Shown here piece by piece: positions 42,868-52,883 of a stretch of 64,000 bases of DNA; within the stretch, counting starts at the first letter, position 1; each line of letters begins with the position of its first letter. The stretch lies in the NCBI GenBank assembly GCA_910576955.1, contig CAJTJB010000005.1, forward strand, positions 1 through 64,000, given 5' to 3'. Source of the DNA: an uncultured Alphaproteobacteria bacterium. Its GTDB lineage: Bacteria; Pseudomonadota; Alphaproteobacteria; RF32; CAG-239. A program made the translations under genes and the position numbers. The notes below the pieces were generated by a model. The model was given only the letters and a program-made list of their open reading frames with translations. It did not search any database and was not told the origin of the DNA.

Positions 42868-44090
42868 TACAAAATATTGAGTTATTTTTAGATGATAAGC
42901 CGTCTGTTTATGCCCTACGGCAAAAAGCCGGAAGTATTTTAAAAAAAATCGGATTTCCAGCACCGAAAAACGAGGCTTGGAAGTACGAAAACTTAACGGC
43001 ATTATTAAATCACAACTTCCAGATTAGTACCGATGAACACATCTGCGGACACGACTGCTGCGGACATTCCACCCCCCAAACCCCGTTTATAGAAATTAAA
43101 TTTTGCCGCGGAAAATTACACATTGAAGAATATAACACACCGCCGGGTTTAACCATAATGCCGCTTCCGTTAGCTTTATATGAGGGAGAGCATAAGCAAT
43201 ACATCTTCAATTCTTTCAATTTGGAGCAACACCCGTTTGCAGCGCTGAATGGGATGTATCTTGAGCAAGGGCTTTGCATACAAGTTCAAAAAGGCACTCA
43301 TATTAACACTCCCGTACACATCAAATATAACCAAAACAACTGTGAAAATTTGCAGCTTAACATACATAATGTGATAATTGCCGAAAAAGACGCCGCAATT
43401 GATATTATTGAAGAGTTTTCCTCAACAACCCCCGAAAGCTATTTCATAAACATTGTCAACGAAATTTACTTAAAATCAAACGCCAAAGTCACGCACTACA
43501 AAATCCAGAAAGAAAATTCCCAAGCTTATCATATCGCATTAAATGCAGTTAAGGCACAAAACAACTCTTCCTATAAACAATATTACCTCGCAAACGGTGC
43601 AAAATTCAGCCGTAATGAAAACATTATCAATCTTGAACAACCGCAGGCGCAAGCAGAAATATATTCCGCATACACGGCAAAAAAAGACTGTTTAACTGAT
43701 ATAACAACCGATATAAACCACAGACAGCCGCAAACATTTTCAAATCAATACGCCAAAGCTGTATTGGAAGACAACTCAACCGCTGTTTTTCAGGGAAAGA
43801 TACATATTTTGCCAAATGCCGTCAAAACCTCCGGCAACCAACTGCATAAAGCATTATATTTAAATGATAACGCAACCTTAAACTGCAAACCCGAATTAGA
43901 AATATACGCCGATGATGTCAAATGTTCACACGGGGCAAGTTGCGGTGAAATAGATAAAGAACAATTATTTTATCTGACATCCCGCGGCATAGACAAGCAA
44001 ACCGCAATCGAGCTGCTTACCTCCGCGCATCTAAACGAAATCATCGCGCTCATTCCAAACGGGCAAATCAAAGAATTATTTACCGTTTAA
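42849..44090 (+). CDS. sufD: Fe-S cluster assembly protein SufD
   Basis: SufD is the second scaffold subunit, with a right-handed beta-helix core. The N-terminal GFPAPKNEAWKYENLTALL and C-terminal KPELEIYADDVKCSHGASCG blocks are diagnostic; 413 aa. A short His/Cys-rich segment (HICGHDCCGH, about residues 64-73) is unusual and may bind metal. Overlap with sufC implies coupling. Confidence 0.93.
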   Translation: MPASPLIQNIELFLDDKPSVYALRQKAGSILKKIGFPAPKNEAWKYENLTALLNHNFQISTDEHICGHDCCGHSTPQTPFIEIKFCRGKLHIEEYNTPPGLTIMPLPLALYEGEHKQYIFNSFNLEQHPFAALNGMYLEQGLCIQVQKGTHINTPVHIKYNQNNCENLQLNIHNVIIAEKDAAIDIIEEFSSTTPESYFINIVNEIYLKSNAKVTHYKIQKENSQAYHIALNAVKAQNNSSYKQYYLANGAKFSRNENIINLEQPQAQAEIYSAYTAKKDCLTDITTDINHRQPQTFSNQYAKAVLEDNSTAVFQGKIHILPNAVKTSGNQLHKALYLNDNATLNCKPELEIYADDVKCSHGASCGEIDKEQLFYLTSRGIDKQTAIELLTSAHLNEIIALIPNGQIKELFTV

Positions 44091-44896
44091 TCTTTTTCAT
44101 TTTTAAAAATGCAGTCTGCCTGCAGTTTCAGCAGAGAAACAACCAGCGCCGCAACAAAATAAAAAACAAACTGCAGGGCAAATTCTCCCGCCAAACTGCT
44201 CAACCAAAGCGGAAAAGCCTTTTGCAACACACGAAATATATTACTGGCTTGCTTCATCAGATGAGAAAATAACAATAAATAAAATAAAAACCACGCCACA
44301 ATCTTATAAATATTATCCACCATCGGCAAAAGGGTCTTGCCAATCCACTGCCATCTTTCCCCATCCAAAAAACGAGCCAAAACAACAGAATTCAACAAAA
44401 CAGCCAAAGCCGCCAATATAAAAAGCGAAACGACAACAAAAATCGCAAGCTCAACCATCACATCCGGTGTTGCCACTCGCGCATAAAGCAGATATATTCC
44501 GCCGCCGATAACCAAAAATGCTGTTAAATACACCAATAAGAAACCGGTAATTTTAACATCGCGCCCATTAACATCTCTCTTGATAACTTCGGCAAACGTC
44601 ATACCTTTAAAAGCAATCAGCCACCAGCAGTTTATAAAAAGCCCCATCATAAATAATAACAACACAAACAACAACAGCAGCCCTACCGGATTATCCATAC
44701 AATAAATCCCCCAACCGCTTAACTTTAAAGCACAAGCAAAGCTTTGCCCGAAAATCATAACCAATATTGCCGCTGCCAAAGAAAACAAGCCTATCAGGCT
44801 GCTAAAATCCCTAATTTTTTTATAGATGGTTTCAAAAGGAAATGTAATCCCCTGCCAAAAAGGAAAAACAACATTATTTTCATTTTTTTTCTGCAT
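44087..44896 (-). CDS. Multi-pass membrane protein of unknown function (269 aa)
   Basis: Roughly six hydrophobic segments are seen, for example LIGLFSLAAAILVMIFG, GLLLLFVLLLFMMGLF and ITGFLLVYLTAFLVIGG. Short charged loops include the GMTFAEVIKRD stretch. No family recognised. GAGGAG precedes the ATG. Converges with sufD (4-nt overlap of stops) and follows dnaE on the same strand. Confidence 0.6.
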   Translation of the reverse strand: MQKKNENNVVFPFWQGITFPFETIYKKIRDFSSLIGLFSLAAAILVMIFGQSFACALKLSGWGIYCMDNPVGLLLLFVLLLFMMGLFINCWWLIAFKGMTFAEVIKRDVNGRDVKITGFLLVYLTAFLVIGGGIYLLYARVATPDVMVELAIFVVVSLFILAALAVLLNSVVLARFLDGERWQWIGKTLLPMVDNIYKIVAWFLFYLLLFSHLMKQASNIFRVLQKAFPLWLSSLAGEFALQFVFYFVAALVVSLLKLQADCIFKNEKD

Positions 44897-44912
44897 ACAA
44901 CAATCTCCTCAA

Positions 44913-47900
44913 CTATATTTCTTTAACCGCGGAAACTCCCGGAATACTTTTAAGCTTTGTCAATATCATATTATCGGCAAAAGCATACCCGCCCTCAAGC
45001 TCAATTCGGACATCCCATTCGTCAAGCTCTGGTTCAATATAAACTTTATTCACGCCGCGCCGGTCAACACCCAAAATCTTTTTTATATCCGCAACCGCCG
45101 CAATATTAGCAACAGAAATAATAATTCCTTTTGCCTGTTCTGCAATAGCCTCATCCAACGTTTTCACGCTGTCAATACGGATTCGCGGGTTTTCTTCTTC
45201 CGTTTTCTTATCAATCACCAATTTAACCAGCAGCGGACAGCCGCTGTTAATTGTTTCCTCATATTTAGCCAATGCATCCGAAAACATCATTCCCTCAAAA
45301 TTTTGAGTTGTATCCGACAGCCCCAAAAATGCATATTTATTACCGCTTTTGGCGATTCGTTTTTGAAAACTCTCCACACATCCAGCAATATTGGCTTTAA
45401 TACTGTCGCCGGTTCTGATATTGGCTAACACCTCCTGACACGTTTTCACGCCGAGTTTTTTCATACTGTCAGCATATATATCAAGCGGATGCGCAGAAAG
45501 ATAAAACCCGATAGCCGCCGCTTCCAACCGCAGTTTTTCCAAATCCGGCCAATCGGGCGCATCAGATAGTTTCACTTTAGAAGAATACTCTTCCACCCCA
45601 AACAACGAAGATTGCACGCTCGTTTTCATATCTGTTGCCGAAGAAATATTTTTCAAAATCAAATCAATGTTTGCAAACAACTTGCCGCGTTTCTTCTCAA
45701 TGCTGTCAAACGCGCCAGCTTTAATCAGCTGCTCTAACTGTTTACGATTAAGCTGTTTTGCATCCACACGATTAATAAAATCAGATATATCCTTAAACTT
45801 ACCGCCCTTTTCGCGCGCCTCGACAATCGCATTCATATTCGATTCGCCAACACCTTTAATCGCTCCTAATGCATATCTTAATTTGCCGTTCTGTACGCTG
45901 AATTTTGCCAAAGATTCATTAATATCGGGCTTTAACACCTCGATTCCCATTGCCTTGCACTCGGCTTTAAAACCGGCGAGTTTATCCGTATTTGTAATAT
46001 CCAAATCCATAACCGCGCACATAAATTCCACCGGAAAATGCGCTTTAAGATATGCCGTATGATAAGACACTAAAGAATACGCCGCAGCATGGGATTTATT
46101 AAATCCGTAAGACGCAAATTTTTCCATCTGGTCAAAAATGCTTTTTGCCACATCCTCGTCAATACCGTTTTTAATTGCCCCTTCGGTAAACATAATACGC
46201 TGCTTCGGAATTTCATCGCGCATTTTTTTACCCATCACCTTACGCAGCTTATCCGCACCGCCCATCGTATAGCCCCCCAGCTCGCGGGCAATCATCATAA
46301 CCTGCTCTTGATAAACCATAATGCCGTACGTTTCTTTTAAAATCGGCTCCAGTTTCGGGTGTAAATACTGAATTTCCTCCTCGCCGTGCTTACGTTTAAT
46401 AAATGTCGGAATATTATCCATCGGTCCAGGGCGATAAAGCGACACAATCGCGATTAAATCTTCAAAACGGTCCGGTTTGATTTGCTTATGCACATCTTTC
46501 ATACCCGCCGACTCGAACTGGAACACGGCAGTAGTCTTACCGTCTTGCAGCATTTTGTATGTATCGGCATCATCCAGCGGCACGGCTTCCATATCCAGAT
46601 CAATTCCCTGCGCCCGCTTAATCCAGTCCACCGCTCGTTGAATAACCGTTAAAGTTTTCAAACCCAAAAAGTCAAATTTAATCAAACCGGTTTCTTCAAC
46701 ATATTTCATATCATACATCGTCACCGGCATATCAGCCCGCGGATCTTTATAAAGCGGCACAAGCTGTTCCAGCGGTCTGTCGCCGATAACCACGCCAGCC
46801 GCATGCATACCCGAGTTGCGGTATAATCCCTCAAGCTTAATCGCAATTTCAAAAAGTTTGTTCACCTGCGGGTCATTTTGGCGTAATTCTTCTAACTCCG
46901 GTACCATCTCCAAAGCTTCAGGCAAAGTCGGGTTTTTGCCTTGTGCCCCCGCCGGAATCATTTTAGATATTTTATCCGCCTGTGAATATGGCATTTGCAG
47001 CACGCGCGCCACATCGCGGATAACCGCTTTCGATTGCAATTTGCCATATGTAATAATTTGCGCCACATGGTCAAAACCATATTTTTCTTGCACATATTCA
47101 ATCGTTTTATACCGATTCTCTTGGCAAAAATCGACGTCAAAGTCCGGCATATTAACGCGTTCCGGATTAAGAAAACGCTCAAACAGCAAATCAAGCTTTA
47201 ACGGGTCAAGTTCCGTAACTTTCAAAGACCACGCCACAATCGAACCTGCACCCGAACCACGCCCCGGACCAACCGGCACGCCATGCCCTTTAGACCATTT
47301 AATAAAGTCCGACACGATAAGAAAATATCCCGGGAATCCCATTTTCTTAATAACGCTTAACTCATATTCAAGCCGCGCATAATAGCGCTCGTCAATTTCA
47401 GCCTTTTGCTCTGCGGTCATCCCCTCAAAATAAACCGCTTTTTGCATCCTCTCATCAAGTCCCCGATAGGCTTCTTCGGTAATAAACTCGTCTTGCGTTT
47501 TCCCTTCCGGACATTCAAAAATCGGCAATAGCGGATCAACCTTTTTGGAAAGGTAATTACACAGTTTTGCAATCCGAACAGTATTGTTGACAGCTTCCGG
47601 CAAATCGGAAAACAGCTCAACCATTTCCTCTTCCGTACGCAACCGGTTATTAATTGAAAACTTGCGCCGATTCTCATTGGCCACATATTCGCCGGCAGAA
47701 ATACATACCAACGCATCATGCGCCTCAAACATATCTTCGTCTAAAAAGAAAACCTCGTTTGTCGCCACCAGCGGAATATTATGTTTATAAGCAAAATCAA
47801 TAAAAGTTTCTTCCGTCCGCTGTTCTTTTTCTGTCCCGATTCGCGAAATTTCCATATACAGCCGGTCTTGAAAAATCTCTTTGAGCTTAAGCGTGAATTC

Positions 47901-48386
47901 TTCCGCCTCTTCTTTGCGATTCTCTAAAAGCAGCCGCCCGATTGTTCCCTCAACCCCGCCGGTCAAAGCAATCAAACCGCCGTTAAAATTCTGCAAATTC
48001 TCTAAAGTCAGCTGCGGCGACCATCCTTTTTCGGTATTGTCCAGATAAAACCGTTTCATCAGTTTCATAATATTGCCGTACCCCTCGGCATTCATCACCA
48101 AAAGAACGATTTTATCCGGATCTTGTTCCTTGCCTTTAGATTTCATTATGTCATCAGAATCGGCATTACGGAGTAAAAATTGACACCCCATAATCGGCTT
48201 AATCCCCTCATCTGCCGCATATTTGGAAAAAGCCTTTCCGCCAAACATATTTGCCGAGTCAGTCACCGCCACCGCCGGCACGCCCATATCATGCAATTTA
48301 TGAATAAGAGTAGGCAGCATAATCGCGCCTTCCGCCAGCGAATACGCGGTATGAACTCTCAAATGCACAAACTTCGGGTCTTTCAT
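44913..48386 (-). CDS. dnaE: DNA polymerase III alpha subunit
   Basis: Replicative polymerase, 1157 aa. The N-terminal PHP domain begins FVHLRVHTAYSLAEGA. The catalytic palm has GPGRGSGAGSIVAW and PDFDVDFCQENR, supplying the Asp pair. SGMHAAGVVIG and YRPGPMDNIP follow, then the helix-hairpin-helix region (ALGAIKGVGESNMNAIVEAR) and a C-terminal OB fold. It has normal DnaE1 length. Divergent from nagA. Confidence 0.97.
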   Translation of the reverse strand: MKDPKFVHLRVHTAYSLAEGAIMLPTLIHKLHDMGVPAVAVTDSANMFGGKAFSKYAADEGIKPIMGCQFLLRNADSDDIMKSKGKEQDPDKIVLLVMNAEGYGNIMKLMKRFYLDNTEKGWSPQLTLENLQNFNGGLIALTGGVEGTIGRLLLENRKEEAEEFTLKLKEIFQDRLYMEISRIGTEKEQRTEETFIDFAYKHNIPLVATNEVFFLDEDMFEAHDALVCISAGEYVANENRRKFSINNRLRTEEEMVELFSDLPEAVNNTVRIAKLCNYLSKKVDPLLPIFECPEGKTQDEFITEEAYRGLDERMQKAVYFEGMTAEQKAEIDERYYARLEYELSVIKKMGFPGYFLIVSDFIKWSKGHGVPVGPGRGSGAGSIVAWSLKVTELDPLKLDLLFERFLNPERVNMPDFDVDFCQENRYKTIEYVQEKYGFDHVAQIITYGKLQSKAVIRDVARVLQMPYSQADKISKMIPAGAQGKNPTLPEALEMVPELEELRQNDPQVNKLFEIAIKLEGLYRNSGMHAAGVVIGDRPLEQLVPLYKDPRADMPVTMYDMKYVEETGLIKFDFLGLKTLTVIQRAVDWIKRAQGIDLDMEAVPLDDADTYKMLQDGKTTAVFQFESAGMKDVHKQIKPDRFEDLIAIVSLYRPGPMDNIPTFIKRKHGEEEIQYLHPKLEPILKETYGIMVYQEQVMMIARELGGYTMGGADKLRKVMGKKMRDEIPKQRIMFTEGAIKNGIDEDVAKSIFDQMEKFASYGFNKSHAAAYSLVSYHTAYLKAHFPVEFMCAVMDLDITNTDKLAGFKAECKAMGIEVLKPDINESLAKFSVQNGKLRYALGAIKGVGESNMNAIVEAREKGGKFKDISDFINRVDAKQLNRKQLEQLIKAGAFDSIEKKRGKLFANIDLILKNISSATDMKTSVQSSLFGVEEYSSKVKLSDAPDWPDLEKLRLEAAAIGFYLSAHPLDIYADSMKKLGVKTCQEVLANIRTGDSIKANIAGCVESFQKRIAKSGNKYAFLGLSDTTQNFEGMMFSDALAKYEETINSGCPLLVKLVIDKKTEEENPRIRIDSVKTLDEAIAEQAKGIIISVANIAAVADIKKILGVDRRGVNKVYIEPELDEWDVRIELEGGYAFADNMILTKLKSIPGVSAVKEI

Positions 48387-48440
48387 TATTATATCCTGTT
48401 AATCATTTAACCGGATTCTATCACATACTTCTAATATCTC

Positions 48441-48456
48441 AACAATTATTATTGTT
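48441..48456. promoter_or_regulatory. Palindrome AACAATTATTATTGTT upstream of nagA
   Basis: Perfect 6-bp arms AACAAT / ATTGTT flank a 4-nt centre in the 165-bp dnaE-nagA intergenic region. It is a plausible operator for an amino-sugar regulator, but no regulator gene is next to it. Confidence 0.35.
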
Positions 48457-48551
48457 ATATAACCAAAAGGGAATACAGAAATTAACCTTGAAATATAAAT
48501 CTCTTTTCAATAGACTTAACACATAAAAAAATAACTTTACGGAATAAGCTT

Positions 48552-49721
48552 ATGTCTGAAACATTTTGTTTACACAACGCCACCCTCTTAACCGGCTTTT
48601 CCATAATGGAAAAATGCGCAGTTTATATCAAAAACCGCAAAATTGCCGATGTTTTTAAAGAAGAAAGATTAACTCAAAAACAGTTTTCTCCCGATACTAA
48701 AATTATAGATGTCAACAATGCATACATTTCCCCCGGCTTTATTGACACACACATCCACGGCATTGGTGGATTCGGAACAGATGACCAAAGCAGCGATTCC
48801 ATCCTTAAAATGTCCGAACTGCTGCTTGAATATGGCGTCACATCGTTTATCCCCACTCTTTATGCCGCGAAAGAAGAGCAGTTAATTAACAACATCCGTG
48901 CCGTCACTTCTGCAATGGGCAAAGAAACCGGCGCAAAAATATTAGGCATTCACCTGGAGGGTCCTTTTATCTCTCCCGAGCGGCTTGGCGTTCAAACGCC
49001 GGATTCAATATCTCCCGTTGACATAGATTTAATGAAACGCCTTTGGGAAGCCTCCGATGGAAAAATTATCAATATGACCGTTGCTCCCGAGCTTAAAGGA
49101 ATGCGGGAACTCGCTCTTTATTGCATAAAAAAAGGCATTATCCTCCAAGCCGGACACACAAACGCCACATACGAGCAAATGGTTGAGGGAATGCAGGTGC
49201 GAATAATGCACATAACTCACTTGTTTAACGCCATGAGCCGTATTCACCATCGCAACCCCGGCGCTGTCGGCGCTGCTTTTATACATCCGGAATTATCTTG
49301 CGAACTAATTGCAGACGGTATTCATATCGACCCGAATTTAATAAAAATGCTGGTGCAATTTAAACCGGCAGATAAATTAGTGCTTATAACCGATTCGCTA
49401 AAGCCCACCAAACAAAAAGGCGACATACTCTATGCTAACGGCGAAGAAGTTTATCTCGATAAATGTTTTTACCGCAAATCAGACAATGTAATAGCCGGCT
49501 CTTCGCTAACAATGATTGACGGCGTGAAAAACCTCATATCTTGGGGACTTTCCCCCGATTTAGCCATTAAAATGGCATCAACCAATCCGGCACGTCTGAT
49601 GAATCTGAAAAACAAAGGTTTTCTAGCCCCCGGTTACGATGCTGATTTAGTTATATTTAATAAAGAGTGCGATATTTTAGGAACGGTAATCAACGGAAAC
49701 CGGCAACATTTTAAAATCTGA
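48552..49721 (+). CDS. nagA: N-acetylglucosamine-6-phosphate deacetylase
   Basis: The enzyme removes acetate from GlcNAc-6-P, the first committed step of GlcNAc catabolism and cell-wall recycling. Metal and substrate residues lie in DTHIHGIGGFG, HLEGPF, LQAGHTNATY, ITHLFNAMS and LITDSLKP; 389 aa. The ribosome binding site is weak (ACGGAA). nagB follows 14 nt later, so the pair converts GlcNAc-6-P to fructose-6-P. Confidence 0.94.
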   Translation: MSETFCLHNATLLTGFSIMEKCAVYIKNRKIADVFKEERLTQKQFSPDTKIIDVNNAYISPGFIDTHIHGIGGFGTDDQSSDSILKMSELLLEYGVTSFIPTLYAAKEEQLINNIRAVTSAMGKETGAKILGIHLEGPFISPERLGVQTPDSISPVDIDLMKRLWEASDGKIINMTVAPELKGMRELALYCIKKGIILQAGHTNATYEQMVEGMQVRIMHITHLFNAMSRIHHRNPGAVGAAFIHPELSCELIADGIHIDPNLIKMLVQFKPADKLVLITDSLKPTKQKGDILYANGEEVYLDKCFYRKSDNVIAGSSLTMIDGVKNLISWGLSPDLAIKMASTNPARLMNLKNKGFLAPGYDADLVIFNKECDILGTVINGNRQHFKI

Positions 49722-49735
49722 AAAGGAGAACAACA

Positions 49736-50518
49736 ATGCGTTTAATAATCAAAAACACCCCACAAGACTGTGCCAACTGGACGGCAGATTATATAGCAGA
49801 TAAAATCAATAGCTTTCAGCCCACACCGGACAAGCCTTTTGTTCTCGGACTTCCCACCGGCTCTTCACCGTTGCCCACATACCAACGCCTCATAGAACTC
49901 TGCCAAACAGACAAAGTATCTTTTGCCAATATCGTCACTTTTAATATGGATGAATATATTAACTTACCGCCCGAACACCCACAAAGCTATCATTACTTTA
50001 TGCACGAAAACTTTTTCAAACACATTGATATAAAACCGCAAAACATAAACATTTTAAACGGAATGGCAAAAGACCTGACAGAAGAAGCCGCCAAATATGA
50101 AACCAAAATAAAACAATACGGCAAAATCAATTTATTTTTAGGCGGTGTCGGAGAAGACGGGCATATTGCTTTTAACGAACCGGGCTCATCGTTGGTTTCA
50201 CGCACCCGCGTCAAAACTCTGACAACCGACACACGCAAAGTAAACGCCCGTTTCTTTGATAATGACATAAACAAAGTTCCCGAAACAGCCCTGACTGTTG
50301 GCGTCGGCACAATTTTAGACGCCGAGGAAGTTGTCATCTTGATTACCGGGCACAAAAAAGCCCGTGCGCTGCAACAAGCTGTTGAAGGCGGTGTCAGCCA
50401 AATGTGGACCATCAGCGCCCTGCAGCTGCACCCCAAATCCATTTTAGTATGTGATGAAGATGCCACCGACGAGCTGAAAGTTGCCACCGTTAAATATTTC
50501 AAAGATATCGAAAAATAA
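49736..50518 (+). CDS. nagB: Glucosamine-6-phosphate deaminase
   Basis: The enzyme converts GlcN-6-P to fructose-6-P and ammonia. LGLPTGSSPLPTY near residue 39, FNMDEYI (catalytic Asp), GGVGEDGHIAFNEPGSS (catalytic His/Glu) and ITGHKKARAL are all present; 260 aa. AAAGGAG precedes the ATG. No phosphotransferase gene for GlcNAc is nearby. Confidence 0.95.
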   Translation: MRLIIKNTPQDCANWTADYIADKINSFQPTPDKPFVLGLPTGSSPLPTYQRLIELCQTDKVSFANIVTFNMDEYINLPPEHPQSYHYFMHENFFKHIDIKPQNINILNGMAKDLTEEAAKYETKIKQYGKINLFLGGVGEDGHIAFNEPGSSLVSRTRVKTLTTDTRKVNARFFDNDINKVPETALTVGVGTILDAEEVVILITGHKKARALQQAVEGGVSQMWTISALQLHPKSILVCDEDATDELKVATVKYFKDIEK

Positions 50519-50587
50519 CGTTTTCTTTTATTACCCAAACAATCAAAACTTTTCTTTTCTCGTTATATACACACACTGCTAATCACA

Positions 50588-50617
50588 AAAAAGAGCGCTT
50601 AAACAAGCGCCCTTTTT
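50588..50617. terminator. Terminator after nagB
   Basis: The stem GCGCTT / AAGCGC with flanking AAG / CTT is followed by six T, preceded by an A-run. It may serve both nagB and the small gene on the other strand. Confidence 0.7.
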
Positions 50618-50641
50618 TAATGTTTTAATATAAACTGACTA

Positions 50642-50872
50642 TTATTCGTATTTTGCCTCTGCACCGTTTTCATAAACATCTTGAGCATCATCAAAATTAC
50701 TCTTCAAAACTTTTCCAAGTTTCGCCGCTGAATCGGCTGTATTTTCAGCCGATTCGCTATGCAATGTAACTTTTAAATACTCCAGCTGTTCTTCCGGCGT
50801 TACACCTGCAAAACCCCACCAAGCAGCAGAGCCTGCGGCAACCAGCGCAATAAGAATAACAATTGCTTTCAT
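50642..50872 (-). CDS. Small membrane-anchored protein (76 aa)
   Basis: One N-terminal hydrophobic helix (MKAIVILIALVAAGSAAWWG) is followed by an acidic helical tail (about residues 24-76). This could be a signal anchor or a cleaved signal. No family recognised. It follows eno by 12 nt on the same strand and so may be co-transcribed with it. Confidence 0.55.
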   Translation of the reverse strand: MKAIVILIALVAAGSAAWWGFAGVTPEEQLEYLKVTLHSESAENTADSAAKLGKVLKSNFDDAQDVYENGAEAKYE

Positions 50873-50884
50873 CGCCTGAAATCC

Positions 50885-52162
50885 TTATTTTTTCAAAATG
50901 GATTTACCAGCATAGATAGCAGCATCACCCAACTCTTCTTCAATTCTGATGAGCTGGTTATATTTTGCCATTCTGTCTGTTCTGGACATAGAACCGGTTT
51001 TAATCTGACCGCAGTTTGTTGCAACGGCAATATCAGCAATTGTTGTATCTTCTGTTTCGCCGGAGCGGTGAGATAACACAGCCGTATATTTGTTGCGTTG
51101 AGCCAAATCAACTGCTTTCATCGTTTCAGTCAAAGTACCGATTTGGTTAACTTTAACCAAGATGGAGTTAGCAACACCTTTTTCGATACCCATAGCCAAA
51201 CGTTTCGGATTCGTCACAAACAGGTCATCACCAACCAACTGAACTTTGTCGCCGATTGTATCTGTTAACATCTTCCAACCTTCCCAATCGTCTTCAGCCA
51301 TACCGTCTTCAATTGAGAAAATCGGGAATCTTTCGCACAAATCTTTGTAGAATTCTACCATCTGCGCATTAGTATAAGACTTGCCTTCGCCTTTCATCTC
51401 ATACTTGCCGTTTTCATAAAATTCGGAAGAAGCGGCATCAATTGCCAAAACAACATCTTCACCCGGAACAAAACCGGCGTCTTTAATAGACTGAACAATA
51501 AAGCTCAAAGCTTCTTCGGCAGACTGCAAATTCGGAGCAAAACCGCCCTCATCACCAACGTTTGTGTTATGACCGGCAGCTTTCAAATTTTTCTTCAATG
51601 TATGGAAGATTTCAGCGCCCATACGGATAGCTTCTTTAATAGACCCTGCAGAAACCGGCATAATCATAAATTCTTGAATATCAATCGGATTATCTGCGTG
51701 CTTGCCGCCGTTAACAATGTTCATCATCGGAACCGGCAAAGTGCGTGCCATCGTACCGCCCAAATAACGATATAAAGGCAAGCCCAGTTCATCAGCCTGC
51801 GCTTTAGCAACAGCCATAGAAACAGCCAAAATAGCATTTGCACCCAATTTGCCTTTGTTTTCCGTACCGTCCAACTCAATCATTGTGGTATCAATATCAA
51901 TTTGGTCTTCAGATTCGCAGCCGATTAAAGCTTCGCTGATAGCTTCGTTAACATTGCTTACAGCTTTTTCAACACCTTTGCCCATGTAACGGCTTTTATC
52001 ACCATCACGAAGTTCAACAGCTTCGTGTACACCTGTGGAAGCACCGGACGGAACAGCTGCGCGCCCGAAAGCGCCGGACTGCAGCAAAACATCTGCTTCA
52101 ACAGTCGGATTTCCGCGGGAATCCAAAATTTCTCTTGCATAAATATCAACGATTGTACTCAT
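50885..52162 (-). CDS. eno: Enolase
   Basis: The enzyme interconverts 2-phosphoglycerate and phosphoenolpyruvate. The N terminus (VDIYAREILDSRGNPTVEADV), GDEGGFAPN (catalytic Glu), SIEDGMAEDDWEGW, LVGDDLFVTNPKRL and the catalytic Lys in VKVNQIGTLTET and SHRSGETEDTTIAD are all present; 425 aa. AGGAG precedes the ATG. Confidence 0.97.
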   Translation of the reverse strand: MSTIVDIYAREILDSRGNPTVEADVLLQSGAFGRAAVPSGASTGVHEAVELRDGDKSRYMGKGVEKAVSNVNEAISEALIGCESEDQIDIDTTMIELDGTENKGKLGANAILAVSMAVAKAQADELGLPLYRYLGGTMARTLPVPMMNIVNGGKHADNPIDIQEFMIMPVSAGSIKEAIRMGAEIFHTLKKNLKAAGHNTNVGDEGGFAPNLQSAEEALSFIVQSIKDAGFVPGEDVVLAIDAASSEFYENGKYEMKGEGKSYTNAQMVEFYKDLCERFPIFSIEDGMAEDDWEGWKMLTDTIGDKVQLVGDDLFVTNPKRLAMGIEKGVANSILVKVNQIGTLTETMKAVDLAQRNKYTAVLSHRSGETEDTTIADIAVATNCGQIKTGSMSRTDRMAKYNQLIRIEEELGDAAIYAGKSILKK

Positions 52163-52329
52163 TATACACTCCTATTATTAAAATTAACTGCCGTTTAATA
52201 TACCTTTTCGGATTATAAAGTCAAGATTCTTCTCATTTTTTCGCTCTTATTTAAATGAAACAAAATCCTTGTAAAATAATAAAAAAATGCTAAACTGACT
52301 GATAGTGGACTTTATTTTGGAGAAAACGT

Positions 52330-52794
52330 ATGTTTACAATGAAATGGCACTATCGGTTTATGGAACTCGCAAAGCTTGTTGCCACTTGGTCTAAAGACAC
52401 CTCAACCAAAACCGGCGCCGTAATTGTCGGTCCGGATAAAGAAATCCGCGCCACCGGTTATAACGGTTTTGTCCGCGGCGTAGATGATGACGTTTTTGAG
52501 CGTTTTGAACGTCCCACAAAATACGACTTTTTCGAACATGCCGAAAGGAATGCCGTTTATAATGCCTGCCTTTGCGGAACTTGTGTCAAAGGCTGTGTTT
52601 TATATGCCACTCATTTTCCCTGCACTGACTGCACAAGAGCTATCATCCAGTCCGGCATTAAACTGGTTGTAACCAACCCTCTTAAAATAGATAAAAATAC
52701 GCCGCAAAACACTTGGCGCGACCGCATAACTTATTCCGAGCAAATGCTCAATGAAGCCGGTGTCGAGCTGCTTATTTTGCCCCCTCAAGAATAA
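52330..52794 (+). CDS. Deoxycytidylate (dCMP) deaminase family protein
   Basis: This zinc-dependent deaminase of the ComEB/dCMP deaminase group would make dUMP from dCMP. Zinc ligands and the catalytic Glu lie in EHAERNAVYNA (HAE) and HFPCTDCTRAI (PCxxC). The N-terminal LVATWSKDTSTKTGAVIV and RATGYNGFVRGVDDD match this family; 154 aa. GGAG is 7 nt before the ATG. Assignment to dCMP rather than another cytidine-type substrate is inferred from family resemblance. Confidence 0.85.
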   Translation: MFTMKWHYRFMELAKLVATWSKDTSTKTGAVIVGPDKEIRATGYNGFVRGVDDDVFERFERPTKYDFFEHAERNAVYNACLCGTCVKGCVLYATHFPCTDCTRAIIQSGIKLVVTNPLKIDKNTPQNTWRDRITYSEQMLNEAGVELLILPPQE

Positions 52795-52883
52795 AAAAAA
52801 CTTTAACCCCGCTTTAAATGCGCTAATCCGTACTTATATTGCAACTACATTTAGCCAATACCTTGATTTTATAGGAGATATAA

